From contig NC_089452.1 of assembly GCF_026210795.1 (NCBI RefSeq), positions 2,666,001-2,730,000 of the forward strand: 64,000 nt of DNA. The letters are read 5' to 3'. Source of the DNA: Rhizophagus irregularis. Lineage: Eukaryota > Glomeromycota > Glomeromycetes > Glomerales > Glomeraceae. Positions 23,567-35,708 of the stretch are shown piece by piece. The notes under the pieces were generated by a model, which saw only the letters and a program-made list of their open reading frames with translations, was not told the DNA's origin and did no database searches. The translations under genes were made by a program, and so were the position numbers. The number at the start of each line of letters is the position of its first letter. Position 1 is the stretch's first letter.

Positions 23567-24658
23567 TAGAAACATTATCGATTTTCTTAAGATTTTTTAA
23601 AAAAAATTGACAATATTTGACAGCAATATTGTATACAAAAAAGGAATACAAAAGTGACAATATTTGACAGTAATATTGTATACAAAAAAAAATACAAAAA
23701 GGGGTTTTTCATCATAAGACTTCAACCGAAGACCAAAGTTTCTTAAAGTGATCTTTTTTTTTTTAAAAAAAAAAGAACAATCTTTTTTTAAAAAATGACA
23801 GCATTCGAAGTACAAAAAAGGAATACAAAGGAGGTTTTCATATCTATTTTAAAATTACACAGCCATTTTATCATAAGATTTTAACCCCTATAAAAAATTT
23901 TTATCCGAATTTTTCCATTATTTCTCCGTGTCTTCCGTGTCTTCCGTAAAAATTCCGTGAAAATGATACATTCACGGATATCGAGATGAAAATTTCCATG
24001 ATTTAAAGCTATTATTAATTCTATTAAAATGATACATTCATAAAAAAAAACATGGAAAGATAAAATACGGATCATATTTTTACAGGAATGTAATACTTAT
24101 TTAAAATAATAGTTATTTAATTTGATGAATAATTGTTGACGTAAAAATATATTTTTTTTGACGACAAAAAAATAGTGATAGTATTACTGTAGATTAAGTG
24201 TTAGATCCTCGAACGAGGATAATTTTTTTTAAGATGATTAATCCGTCGTTAATCGCAACGAAATAAATGGGTGTGTAACACTGGTGTAAAGATGTATGTA
24301 AAGAGATATGTATAATGCTTTTTTTTTAAAAAAAAATAGGCAGAAACATTATCAATTGTTCTTAAAAAAAAAAAATCTTTTTTTTAATACAATATTCGAA
24401 GTACAAAAAAGGAATACAAAAGGAGTTTTCATCTATTTTTAAATTACACAGCCATCTTAAAACGACAGAAATATTTGTGTACAAATTATTCCGAATAAAG
24501 ATAAATCAAAATTTTTTAGCTTATAAAATCTGAAACATAAATTTTATGCAGTGTGAAAAAAAAAAGTATTTTAGTTTTTAATTTTTATAAATCTTGTATA
24601 GTGTAAAAAAAAAGTGTTTATTTTTTATAAATTGTGAAAAAAAAGTATTGGAAAAAAA
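23054..24658. promoter_or_regulatory. Divergent spacer with repeated foldback motifs
   Basis: The spacer between two divergent genes contains at least five copies of a block with a T-run/A-run foldback (TTTTTTTAAAAAAAAA), GGCAGAAACATTATCGA or variants, and often ACAAAAAAGGAATACAAAAG (copies near 23160, 23230, 23550, 23760, 24320). Two of the blocks are followed by AATTACACAGCCAT (about 23850, 24445). It is a likely shared promoter or binding-site array; function is inferred only from position. Confidence 0.45.
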
Positions 24659-27600
24659 ATGTCGAATAATAAAGTATTATGTATATGTTCCAAATGTAAA
24701 AAAAAAGGATCAGATAATATTGGTAAATATGTGCATCCTACTACCAAATGGAGACATATTAAAAATGCAAAAAAGAATTATAATTTTAGCGACAACGATG
24801 ATGATAGCGATGACGACGATAGCGATAATGATGATAATAATAATAATAATAACGATCATGAGGACGATAATAACGATAACGATAATGATGATAATAATAA
24901 TGACCACGACAAAGACCACGATGACGATAACGATCACGATGACGACCACGATAATGATGGCGATAATGATGATAATAATAACGACTACGACGATAATAAT
25001 CATGATGATAATGATGTAGAATATAAACAGTAAGTATTAAGGAGAATATTTCTGTTATTCGTTAACTAATAATGATTATTAAATGTTTTATATTATATTT
25101 TAATTGTAATGATGATAGGAGGAATGAATTTGATAATAGATCTTCAAGATCTCCTACTCCCGTTCTCATGGTAATTGATGATGATTGCTATGATGACAAT
25201 CAAGAACACCATGACAATCGTGACAATTCTGATGAAAAAACAGAATCATCCACTGCAACTGAATCTGAATCTTATGAAAGTTTATATGATTCTTTTGATG
25301 ATAATAATACGTTTGAAGTATTACAAAAAGGACTATATAGTAGCGATAATGAATCATCTGATGACGGTATTAATTTAACAGAAGGTAATATACGCAATAT
25401 TTATTTATTTATTTAAAATTATTTATTATTAATGCAAATACATATTATTTGTAGGGTCTAATATTGTAGGGTCTAATATTAATAGTATTAATGATGAAGT
25501 TGCTAGAGGTTTACGTCTTCTTGAAGTAAAAACTCGACGAAATATTACTGATGCAGCCTTTAAAGAAATTGTTACTGCAGCTAGTGGTAATTTTACAAGT
25601 CAATATACACTAATAAAAACACTTAAAAATATAGTTCCTATTAAACCAATTTGGGTTGATATGTGCATAAATTCATGCTGCGCTTTTACTGGTAATTTGG
25701 AAACATTAAATAAATGTACCTATTGTAAAGCTGAACGTTATCAAGAAGGAGGACGACCAAGAGCACAAGTAGCATATTTTTCAATTCAGAATCGATTTAA
25801 AATTCAATATCAAGATCCAACACGCGCAAAACAATTACGTTATCGTTCTGAATATATTACCAGAGAAGATAATGGTGCTATTGGTGATGTATTTGACGGC
25901 TCACAATATAAATATCTATCCCAAGAGGGATATTTTCAAGACGATCGTGATATTGCACTTTTAGGTTCTGTTGACGGTTATCAACTATTCAAACAAAAAT
26001 GTGATGATTGTTGGATAGTTTTATTTATTAATGCTAATTTGCCACCCCATCAACGTGTAAAAAAAGAAAATTTACTTATTACTTCAATCATCCCGGGTCC
26101 TAAAGCTCCAAAAAATTTTAATTCTTTTATGAAACCAATAGTTGAAGAATTATGCTTATTAAATGGTAATTTTAATTACATACATTATGATAAAACTTAA
26201 TGATAAAAAAAATATATTAAAAATAATTGTAAATTTGTAAATTTGTAGATGGTGTTGAATGCTATGATGGTGCTACGAATGAGAATTTCCTCTTAAAAGT
26301 TACGGTACTTTCCTGGTCTGGAGATACTCCCGGATTGTCAAAACTTGCTTGCTTAACTGGACATAATTCATACATGGCATGTCGTTACTGTGATCTTCGT
26401 GGGATATATAATAATCATGTATATTATCCTACAACACCACCACCATCAATTGAAACATATAAAACTTATAATCCATCAGATTTACCAAAAAGAACTCATA
26501 GAGATTATATGATAAGAATTGAACAAATAACGACAATACCGCCATCAAGAACACGCGATACATTAATTTCTGATTTAGGTAAATAATAAATCTATTGCAA
26601 CATAATTTTTTTTACTATAAAATTAATAATTATTATTTTGAAATAGGTGTTACAGGACGTAGTGTTTTATTAGAAATAGAAACAACTCGATTTCCTACAT
26701 GTTTTCCAATAGATATTATGCATTTGTTTTATGAAAACATCGCATTATATATGTTAAAACATTGGATGGGTTGTTTTTTTAAAGATTCTATTCTTAATGA
26801 TCAGCCATATGTAATTAACAACAAACAATGGACTGAGATTGGGATTGAAATGGAAACCGTAAGAAAATCCATTCCAACTGATTTTGGTCGACCACCACGA
26901 AATATCTTACATCACCATAATGGTTACAAAGCAGAGGAGTGGGCTTCATGGATAACCTTATATTCTTTACCTTTATTAAAAGATCGTTTGCCGGCAAATT
27001 ATCTTAAAGGTTGGTCCTTTTTTGTTAAAGCTGTTCAGCTTTGTCAAAAACGAGTATTATCTTTACATGATCAAGAAGAAATAAGGAAATTATTATTGCT
27101 ATTTTATCAACATTATGAACGGTATATATATTACAACATTTATTTTATTTATTGAATTATTGTTCTTTTATTAAAATAATATTATTTTTAGTTATTATTA
27201 TCAGTTTTTGGCTGCCCGACTAAGTGTAATGAAAGTATGCTTTCATTATATTTTACATGTTGCTGATAGTATTCAGGATACTGGACCATGTTGGTCAACA
27301 TGGCAGTTTCCTATGGAACGTACTTGTGGAATGTTACAACCGCTAGCAAAATCACGCCTCCATCCATATAAAAATCTAACAAACAATGTATATTTGTTAG
27401 AATTATTTAATAATTTGTGTTATTTTAGAAAATTTTATGACCAGATCTTTCCTCCTATATCTGATAAAAAATATAAAGAGCACTTGGTTTATACAAATGA
27501 GAATTATGAAGAAGAATTTCAATGGCCTTCTAAACCATATACTCTTACATTCCAAGAAGTTAAAAAAATAAAAGATCATTTATGTGTAATAGATGATCGT

Positions 27601-28187
27601 GCATCAGAAATGCGATTAAATGTATGTATTATTTTATTTTATGTTATTTTATTTTCAATTTTAAAATTAAATATTGACTAATATTTACATTTTTTACATT
27701 TTTTAGGATTTTGAAACCAACGGAACAAAATTTGGTCGTTTAATAACTTCCGATGGTCGAGTAATTGGGTCAGAATGGATACGTAGAAATAAAGACTGGG
27801 CACGAATTAATTACACTGTTTTGGTTAGTATTTAATGCAATATAATCATTTATTAATTTTGTAAGTTTTATTTAATAATTTTCATTTTAGACCCGTTTAG
27901 AAATTGACAAATGGGCTCACTTACCAAGTGCAATCCCAGAATTCGTAACTAAATCATTTTACGCCCAGGTTAATTATTATTTTTTATACGGGTATATGGA
28001 TCAGAAAATAATGCTAGCGAACGTAACATGGACAAATGAAGTTAATGAAGATTCATTAGGTACAACTTCCTTTGTAGGTGATGGTTCTACACAATTTATT
28101 GATGTTACTGCAATCAATAGATGTGTAGGTTTTATGAAATTGGGACGTAAAACATATATTATTGATAAGGAATGTATGGAAGAATAG
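24659..28187 (+). CDS. tnp2-family (CACTA/Plavaka-type) transposase, 998 aa, 8 exons
   Basis: Exons: 24659-25029, 25119-25384, 25455-26165, 26249-26578, 26647-27121, 27192-27621, 27707-27823, 27891-28187. All are GT-AG with no stop in 999 codons. Order: an N-terminal Cys/His motif (CICSKC, then KYVHPTTKWRH), a long Asp/Asn-rich acidic stretch (about 45-210), a zinc-like motif (VDMCINSCC, CTYC; 280-303) and the tnp2 core. Core marks are DVFDGSQY, LLGSVDGYQLF with D386, FINANLPPHQRVKKENLL, IIPGPKAPKNFNSF, SWSGDTPG with D475, CRYCDLRG, and PIDIMHLFYEN with D582/E589. The acidic residues are candidates for a DDE-type centre that cuts and rejoins element ends. Apparently functional; the strongest evidence that the element is autonomous. 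Confidence 0.88.
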
Positions 28188-28778
28188 AAATAAACAATTT
28201 AATTAAAAATTGTCAAATAATCTGAAATTGTATTACGCGCGATGTGTATGTCGGATTTCTTAAATAAAACTTTCTTAAATAAAACTGTAGGGAAAATTCT
28301 TATTAGTTCTTTTTGTATTGTAAATTTTATAACGCCCTATATTATACGTAATTTCAATCTAATAAAATTAGAAATAAACGTCTGCCTTACTTGCCGTTAA
28401 AATCTGAATAAGTATTTGCAATAGTTCTCAAATAAGTATAGAATTCTTTACCGATATCTGGACTAATAACAGACGTATTTATTATAACAGACTGCATAGA
28501 CGACGTATTGTAATGTATTATAATAACGTTTATAAATAAAATTGTTTATAGTTAAATATAACAATTAGGCAGGCATTCATTTGGCCAATTTAGCCTTTAT
28601 AATAAAAATCGCGTTAATATTATAGCAATGATAATAATATAAAAATTTTTTTTATTAAAATGAATAATATTAATTAATTAATTATTAAAACGTTAATATA
28701 TACTAAGAAATAAGCAATAATTATAATAATATGAAATTAATTAATTAACATCAAGCCTCGCAATTTAATTAACATTAA
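28188..28778. other. Spacer between convergent genes
   Basis: AT-rich spacer between the 3' ends of the transposase and the SANT-like gene. A 14-bp direct repeat TCTTAAATAAAACT near 28260 may lie in the transposase 3' UTR. No gene. Confidence 0.4.
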
Positions 28779-29609
28779 TTAATCATCGTCGATTTCCCAA
28801 ATTGCGAGGCTTGCGAGGCTTGATTGAGAACCTCCTTCTTCTTCCTCAAATATTTGAACCACTTCCTGTTCCTGATCCTGCTGCTGCTGTTGCTGTTGCC
28901 TTTGTTGATCCTGCTGTTGCTGTTGCTGTTGCCTTTGTAATTTTTGATCCTGATCCTCCTGATTCTGATCTTGATCCTGCTGCTGTTGTTGTTGGCTAAG
29001 TAATTTTTTTTGATCCTGATCTTGATCCTGATTCTGATCCCGATCCCGATCCTGATACTGCCGATTCTGATCCCGCTGCTGTTGCTGTTGTTGTGTTTGT
29101 GACCGTTGCCGTTGCAATTGTGTTTGTGACCGTTGGAATTGCAATCCTAAAAATATTATTTAGAATTTAATATTATTTAGAATTTAAAAAAGAAATTAAA
29201 ACACTTTACAAGATGATTCAAAAGTTAATACTTGGTTTTTTCCAAAACTTATTTCTGAATTCTAAATAATATCTTTCCCCGTTTCTTGTTATTTTTCCCC
29301 TCGGATCCTTAATAATAGATAATTCCATACTCTAAAGATTATAAATTAGTAAATTAGCCTACATTTGAAGAGATAATGACAATATTGTATAATATTATAT
29401 TGAATATTTACCCGGCAATCCTTTACAATACCATGGAATTTTTCGCTCGCTTGACGTCCAGTATAAACTGTTTTGAATCTTTGGTTGATTTTTCCAGCGG
29501 TTGAGATCCACCAAGCTCGCTTGCAATTACCACCGCCAAGCGAGTGGTAATGTGCATTACCTTCTTTCCTTTCATCGATGAGCATTCTTACTTCGTCGTC
29601 GGTCCACAT
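28779..29609 (-). CDS. SANT/Myb-like DNA-binding protein with Gln-rich tail, 221 aa, 3 exons
   Basis: Exons: 29609-29412, 29331-29232, 29146-28779; introns GTAAAT...TTTAG and GTATTAAC...TTTTTAG; 666 coding nt in one frame. Residues 1-100 resemble a Myb/SANT-like (trihelix) domain: it opens MWTDDEVRMLIDERKEG, then CKRAWWISTAGKINQRF, KFHGIVKDCR, and GERYYLEFRNKFW. Residues 100-205 are almost only Gln with Asp, Arg and Asn, ending in an acidic tail (EEEEGG...WEIDDD). SANT-like partners of DNA transposases bind element ends; plant CACTA elements use TNPA this way. That role is inferred. Splicing to the Gln-rich exon depends on the GTATTAAC donor; without it the protein would stop after about 103 residues. 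Confidence 0.7.
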
Positions 29610-30813
29610 AATGTTAATTGAAATTGAAATATTTTTTTTTTTTTGAAGAAAAAAAAATTTTGAATTAATTTTTTTTTAAAAAAAAATGTAAAATGGAAAC
29701 GAATGAATTTGATTTAATTTTTTTTTCATAAATTAAATAATACTTACGTTTTAATGATGTAATAAATATCAATAAATTAAAAAAAGTCTAATAAATAATA
29801 TTACTTATTAATGATGTAATGAATTACTACGCTGATTGATCAAATTGAATTACTTATGTTTATGTGTAATTCTGCAATTTTACCCGCGATTCACCCGTGA
29901 CTCACCCGCAATAATATAATACTTATAATATACTGAACACCGCGACTCACCCGCGACTCACCCGTGACTCACCTGTGACTCACCCCGTGACTCACTCGCA
30001 ACATTACTAAACACTTTATAACCATCTCTCTATAAAAAAAATTACACAAATTTGAACCTTTTTATCAATTGAAAAAAAGAATTTAATCACTTATTACTTT
30101 ATCAACAGCGGCCTCAATTTCGAATGGTATGTGATTACAAAATGATGATCTAATACTCAACAGCGGCCGCCTCAATTCAAATATATTCGAATGGTATGTG
30201 ATAACAAAATGATGAATTTACCTTAAGTGCTCGCTAGACGTTTCAATGATTTTGGTTTAGTTTTTAACAAAATGTAATACTTCATAACTAAATGTACAAG
30301 CATTTGACCTGACCACTGGTCTACCATTATTTTTTTGCGTCATTGATTTTTTAAATGCGCCATTTATTATTTTTGCGCTACTATTTATTTCACAATTGGA
30401 TTTCTTATATGACCGATATGCAAAATTGCATGTGATATTTTAATAAACGTTTTGCACTATATGTGTATTCTGCAGTTAGCCCATTATTTTATTTATATGG
30501 TTAAATTTATAATACTAGATTATCAATTATTACGCCAAAATTCTAAAAAATACTATGTACGTATATATATATAATGGAATATTCCTTAATTTAGAAATTT
30601 ACCATGATTTTAAAATTTTTTCCGTACAAAAAAAATTTTTTTCCATGATTTTTTACTAAAAAAAAAAATTCCCCTAATTCCATGATTTTTAATTTTTTTT
30701 TACCTCCTTAAAAAAAAAAAAAATAAAATAAAATGGATTTTATTTCAAGTCTCTCACCTTTCTCGCGTCTCTCACCTTCTTCGTATCTCTCACCTCGCTT
30801 CTAATTCTAAAAA
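29610..30813. repeat. Spacer with a 10-bp tandem array and duplicated block
   Basis: At 29883-29999 about nine near-identical GACTCACCCG(C/T) units are arrayed, some spaced by an AT-rich piece. At 30106-30215 a block with ACAGCGGCC, TCAATT, CGAATGGTATGTGAT and ACAAAATGATGA occurs twice. A short CT-rich repeat (CTCTCACCTT) lies at 30750-30795 just upstream of the next gene. This spacer separates the SANT-like gene from the divergently transcribed low-complexity gene. Confidence 0.5.
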
Positions 30814-32155
<1,342 letters not shown>

Positions 32156-32215
32156 GCGGACGATCATATGGTTATGAGTTGTAATAATGTTAAAATAAGA
32201 GAGCCTTGGCTCTAA

Positions 32216-34038
32216 ATTTTTTAATTTTTTAACTTTTTTCTAATCTTTTTAATTTTTTAAGTTAGATTAAAAATTATTTTCTGAATCATGTTATGTTCTC
32301 GAACATTTTTCCGATTGGGGTCAGATAATAAAAGATTAATTAAAATATTCGATTGGGGTCGAATATTTTTCTTTTTCCGATTGGGGTCGGATATTAATCT
32401 TTTAAAAAATGTTCGATTACTATTTTTTTTTTGTCCGATCGATTGGGGTCGAATTAATTTTTGATTACTATTTTTTTTTGTCCGAGTCGGATTAATTTTT
32501 TTAAAAAACGTTCGATTGGGGTCGAACCAATATAATAAAAAAAAATTTTTTTATAAAATTATATATTTATTTTCATATATATTATTTTTAATATTTTTTA
32601 TTTATTTTTAATATTTTTTATTTATTAATATTATTAATTCGCAATTCGTAAAAAAAGTAAACATGAAAAAATTTACATTACATTTATATAATGATCGGTA
32701 GGAACAGTAGTGATAATAAAATGCGTTAATATTCGTTAATACCAATAATTAAATGCGTTAATACTAAGAATCTCTAATCGTTTTAGATCTAAACATGAAT
32801 AACGACGATACTTGATGTAAAACTTGTTTCTATTAGTTAGTAAATAGTATGTACATGAGAGGTAACAGCAATCCGAAAGGCGCGTTACTTTATAAACTGG
32901 TAAACTTTATAGAATAAAATAACAGCTAAAGGAAACGAAAATAATGAGATATTACTAAGGTATACAAGGTATAGGTATCATGTATCATTCAGCGATATTA
33001 AAACAGCACCAAGTTATGTATGATAAGTTTATACGAAGTTTATATCAACGACGAAGTTTAATTTTCTAGATCTTTTATTAAAAATTGGAATAATAATGAA
33101 TTTCTAAGTATTTTTCTATTTATTATTTTATTTAAGAATTTTTTTTATAATAAAACTTGCTTAGTAATACAGTATATAATAAAATCAATAAAATCAATAA
33201 AATAAGTTTCATATTGCATAAAAAATTTTTTTATTTAATTAAATTTTTTTATTTAATTAATTATATTAATACAGTATATTTATTATAAAAGATTATTAAG
33301 GAAAGGTAAAAAAATTAAGTAAATTTAGAATGTGACGAAGGTGGATAAGGAAATAACGCGAGCGTGATGGTAGTTGCAGATGGTATGTGTATATGGTGGC
33401 GGCGGCGGTTATTGTGGTGGAGGAGGAAGTAATTGTAGTAAAGGAAGTGATCGAAAAAGTAATTATAGAGACGGAAAAGGTGATCGTGATGAAGCGATTA
33501 TTGTGATGTTTGCAGATATTTTCGGTTTTACTATAATATAAAAACTTGATACACGATTATAATATGGTTGAATTACGGTTAAATGGGTTAAATGATATTA
33601 AATGTATATTATAGAAACGCGGTTCTGTTATAATAAAATAACTTGATCGCTAATATTATTATAAATTATAAGTTAATTTAAAATAAATACATTGTAGGTA
33701 AACAGTCATATATATTACTTTTTAAATACATTCACAATTCACAATTAAAGTAAAATGATCTCCCATCGTACAATTGTAACGATTGTACTAAAATAAACGT
33801 ATATTTCGTATATTTTCAAATATTGTACAATAATCGCACAATTTTTATATCCTAAACTTTTATTGCACAAAAGTTGAACGTTTTCTGTATACTTAATTTA
33901 AGTTTATTTTCAATTGTACAAAGATCGCACATTTTCAATACACTATAAAATCGACATGGCCATTTTTATCCAAAAAACTGCAATAATTGTATGATTTCCG
34001 CACGGACTTGAACAAATATTGCACAAAAATTGGATGAT
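32216..34038. repeat. Right inner and subterminal repeat region
   Basis: At 32290-32530 there are about six copies of CGATTGGGGTCG within imperfect palindromes (TTCGATTGGGGTCGAA), some joined by TTTTTTTTGTCCGA. At 33740-34038 repeated words (TTGTACAA, TAATCGCACAATTTTT, TATTGCACAAAA) occur in both orientations, matching the style of the left subterminal region. A GGCGGCGGCGG and GGAGGAGGAAG patch lies at 33390-33430. No gene seen. Confidence 0.5.
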
Positions 34039-34052
34039 CTTTTTTCATAGGG
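34039..34052 (-). repeat. Right terminal inverted repeat
   Basis: CTTTTTTCATAGGG, the exact reverse complement of 20157-20170, followed by the ATG duplication at 34053-34055. Confidence 0.85.
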
Positions 34053-34325
34053 ATGGTGGACCACTTCTTCGCCTTCCGCAAGGTCGAAAACTGTACTATC
34101 CTTTATATTTGGCTTCTTAATTCTTATCCAGCTTTATCAACGCATGTAAATACAATCCACCATCCGCGTGATGCACCTGAGCAATAGAATATCCTGCAAG
34201 ACCAATAGGAGCACTCCTGTTTGATAATTTCACCCACAAATTATCAAGACAGGCGGAAGGGAGTACGGGCAACGGGGGTAAGTTAAAAAAATGACAGTTT
34301 TTTGTAAATGGAATTGTTCAGACAT
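34053..34325 (-). pseudogene. Geminivirus-like Rep relic, N-terminal part (right of transposon)
   Basis: Minus strand from a plausible ATG at 34325. The first 20 residues contain FLTYPR, the motif I of HUH Rep proteins. A motif-II-like segment, GGLYLHALIKL, lies near 34140-34170 with one of the usual histidines apparently replaced. A stop or one-base frameshift follows near 34125, after which coding sense continues in another frame to the transposon (VFDLAEGEE). The rest of the gene lies at 19385-20156. The domain is normally the origin-nicking endonuclease of geminiviruses and genomoviruses. Here it is an inactive integrated copy, broken by at least a frameshift, stops and the insertion. Confidence 0.72.
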
Positions 34326-34389
34326 TTTAAATTTTTTTCTAATAAAAGAATAAATTATATAATTACGCGTTTTAAGCGTAGCGTAATAT

Positions 34390-34485
34390 GGGAGGCAGCC
34401 GTTACACATGGTGTAACAGAGCGACTTTCACACCATATATGGGCAAAGTCGCTATCGTAATATTATTTCGCGCCGTGTAACGAGC
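34390..34485 (+). other. Possible remnant of a CRESS-virus replication origin
   Basis: Directly upstream of the Rep relic are GTTACACATGGTGTAAC (34401-34417, palindrome), a 9-bp-stem hairpin (AGCGACTTT 34420-34428 with AAAGTCGCT 34445-34453), TAATATTAT (34458-34466) and another GTGTAAC (34475-34481). Geminivirus-type origins have TAATATTAC on the strand opposite to Rep, next to short repeated Rep-binding iterons; position and strand fit, with 8 of 9 bases matching. The near-nonanucleotide is not in the loop of the good hairpin, and AT-rich DNA makes such words common. Confidence 0.35.
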
Positions 34486-35096
34486 CCTTGGGGCCCGTTT
34501 TACTAAGCGCTCATTTCGGTCTTAGCCTAAATGCGTCGTCCTTGTCTTAAGGCATTATTTTTTTTTTTTTTTTTTTTTTAAACAGTAACGCGTTTATTAT
34601 TTATTTATCATAAACAAATTATTACATAAATTTATAAACACCTAGAAAGAAGCAGTCAAGACATACTTCCCTCTATAACTGAGTTCAATCTAGTCTAAAA
34701 AATAACTGTGATAAATTTAAAAAATAAAATTTTGTTAATTTAAAATCTATCTGTTGTGAAAAAACGCTACTAATCTAAAAATATTTTAAAATTGATTTTT
34801 TTTTACTTTTTCTTTTGTTTTCTGTATTTTCTAATATTTTCTCTGAACTAAATCACTAATATATTGACTTCAAGGAAAAAATTAAACTCTAAACAATTGT
34901 ACTTTCTAAAAAGCAAAATTTTGATGTCATCTAAAGAAAAACAAAATAAAATAAAGAAAAAAAAATCAAAACATTAAGAAATAAATCCATAAATCTACGT
35001 TCTTGATGGAAATGCATGTCTTAAGTCATTATGTTAATCTTCACCCAATAATCCTACATTATAAAACAATTATAAATATATCACGTTGACTCTATT
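34486..35096. other. Poly-T run and dispersed repeat
   Basis: About 22 T at 34558-34579 are followed by AACAGTAACGCGTTTATTA and about 180 bp related to 17990-18190. On the minus strand this is a repeat ending in poly-A, as left by retroposition or as a shared 3' UTR. The remainder is AT-rich and empty. Confidence 0.4.
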
Positions 35097-35400
35097 CTTT
35101 TATAACTTTAGTTTCCCACCATCGATTTCTATCATTTAAACTAACATTTCCTTCTGGATATGCACCATATATAACATACTACCAATTAATACATTAAACA
35201 TCATATACATCATATCTAATTTAATATACTCTCTACTGGGATCCGTAGTATAAACATTCATATTTACACTTCTTAACCCATCTACAACTTCATTAATTAT
35301 CTCCATTGATCATAAAATTTGTCAAACACCCACTCCGCATGAGGCCTGAGTATCTGGTGGTGTATCAGTTCTCTCCGTACCTAGGTGGTGGTGAAAGTGG
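35097..35400 (-). pseudogene. Unrecognised coding remnant
   Basis: Coding-like minus-strand pieces in three frames: LRPHAEWVFDKFYDQW near 35340, then INEVVDGLRSVNMNVYTTD and REYIKLDMMYMMFN, then, after a one-base shift, EGNVSLNDRNRWWETKVIKE and a stop at about 35097. The order and lack of gaps suggest one gene with two frameshifts. The family is not recognised; the 3' neighbour is the dispersed repeat at 34575-34760. Confidence 0.35.
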
Positions 35401-35708
35401 TGATGGTGGTATATGTTCATTTGCACTTGGAAATTTGTTTAAGTTGATGCCGTTTCTTAATTCGATAAACGTGCTGTAATGTCTTCATTGTTTGATGGAT
35501 GATGATATTGTTAATTGTTACTTGCATAGGTGATTAAACTCTCAAAAATTCTTAGATCGTAGGGAGAAAGTAGATGATTTTACTATGATGATTTAGTTTT
35601 ATTTATTTAATGTTAATATTTATTTTTATTTCATTAGGTGATTATAATCGTAATTGTGGAATATACAAACATAACACACGACAACCAATATTAGCGGCTG
35701 AAGATGTT
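35401..35708. other. Intergenic
   Basis: Short AT-rich spacer 3' of the F-box gene; GGTGGTGGTGAAAGTGGTGA-type repeats at 35385-35410. No gene. Confidence 0.4.

Noticed and set aside
24710-25003. Minus-strand ORF of almost only Ile and Val (membrane-protein-like)
   Set aside because: It is the antisense of the Asp/Asn-rich exon 1 of the transposase.
29880-30000. CRISPR-like array
   Set aside because: Units are contiguous 10-mers without unique spacers, and the organism is eukaryotic.
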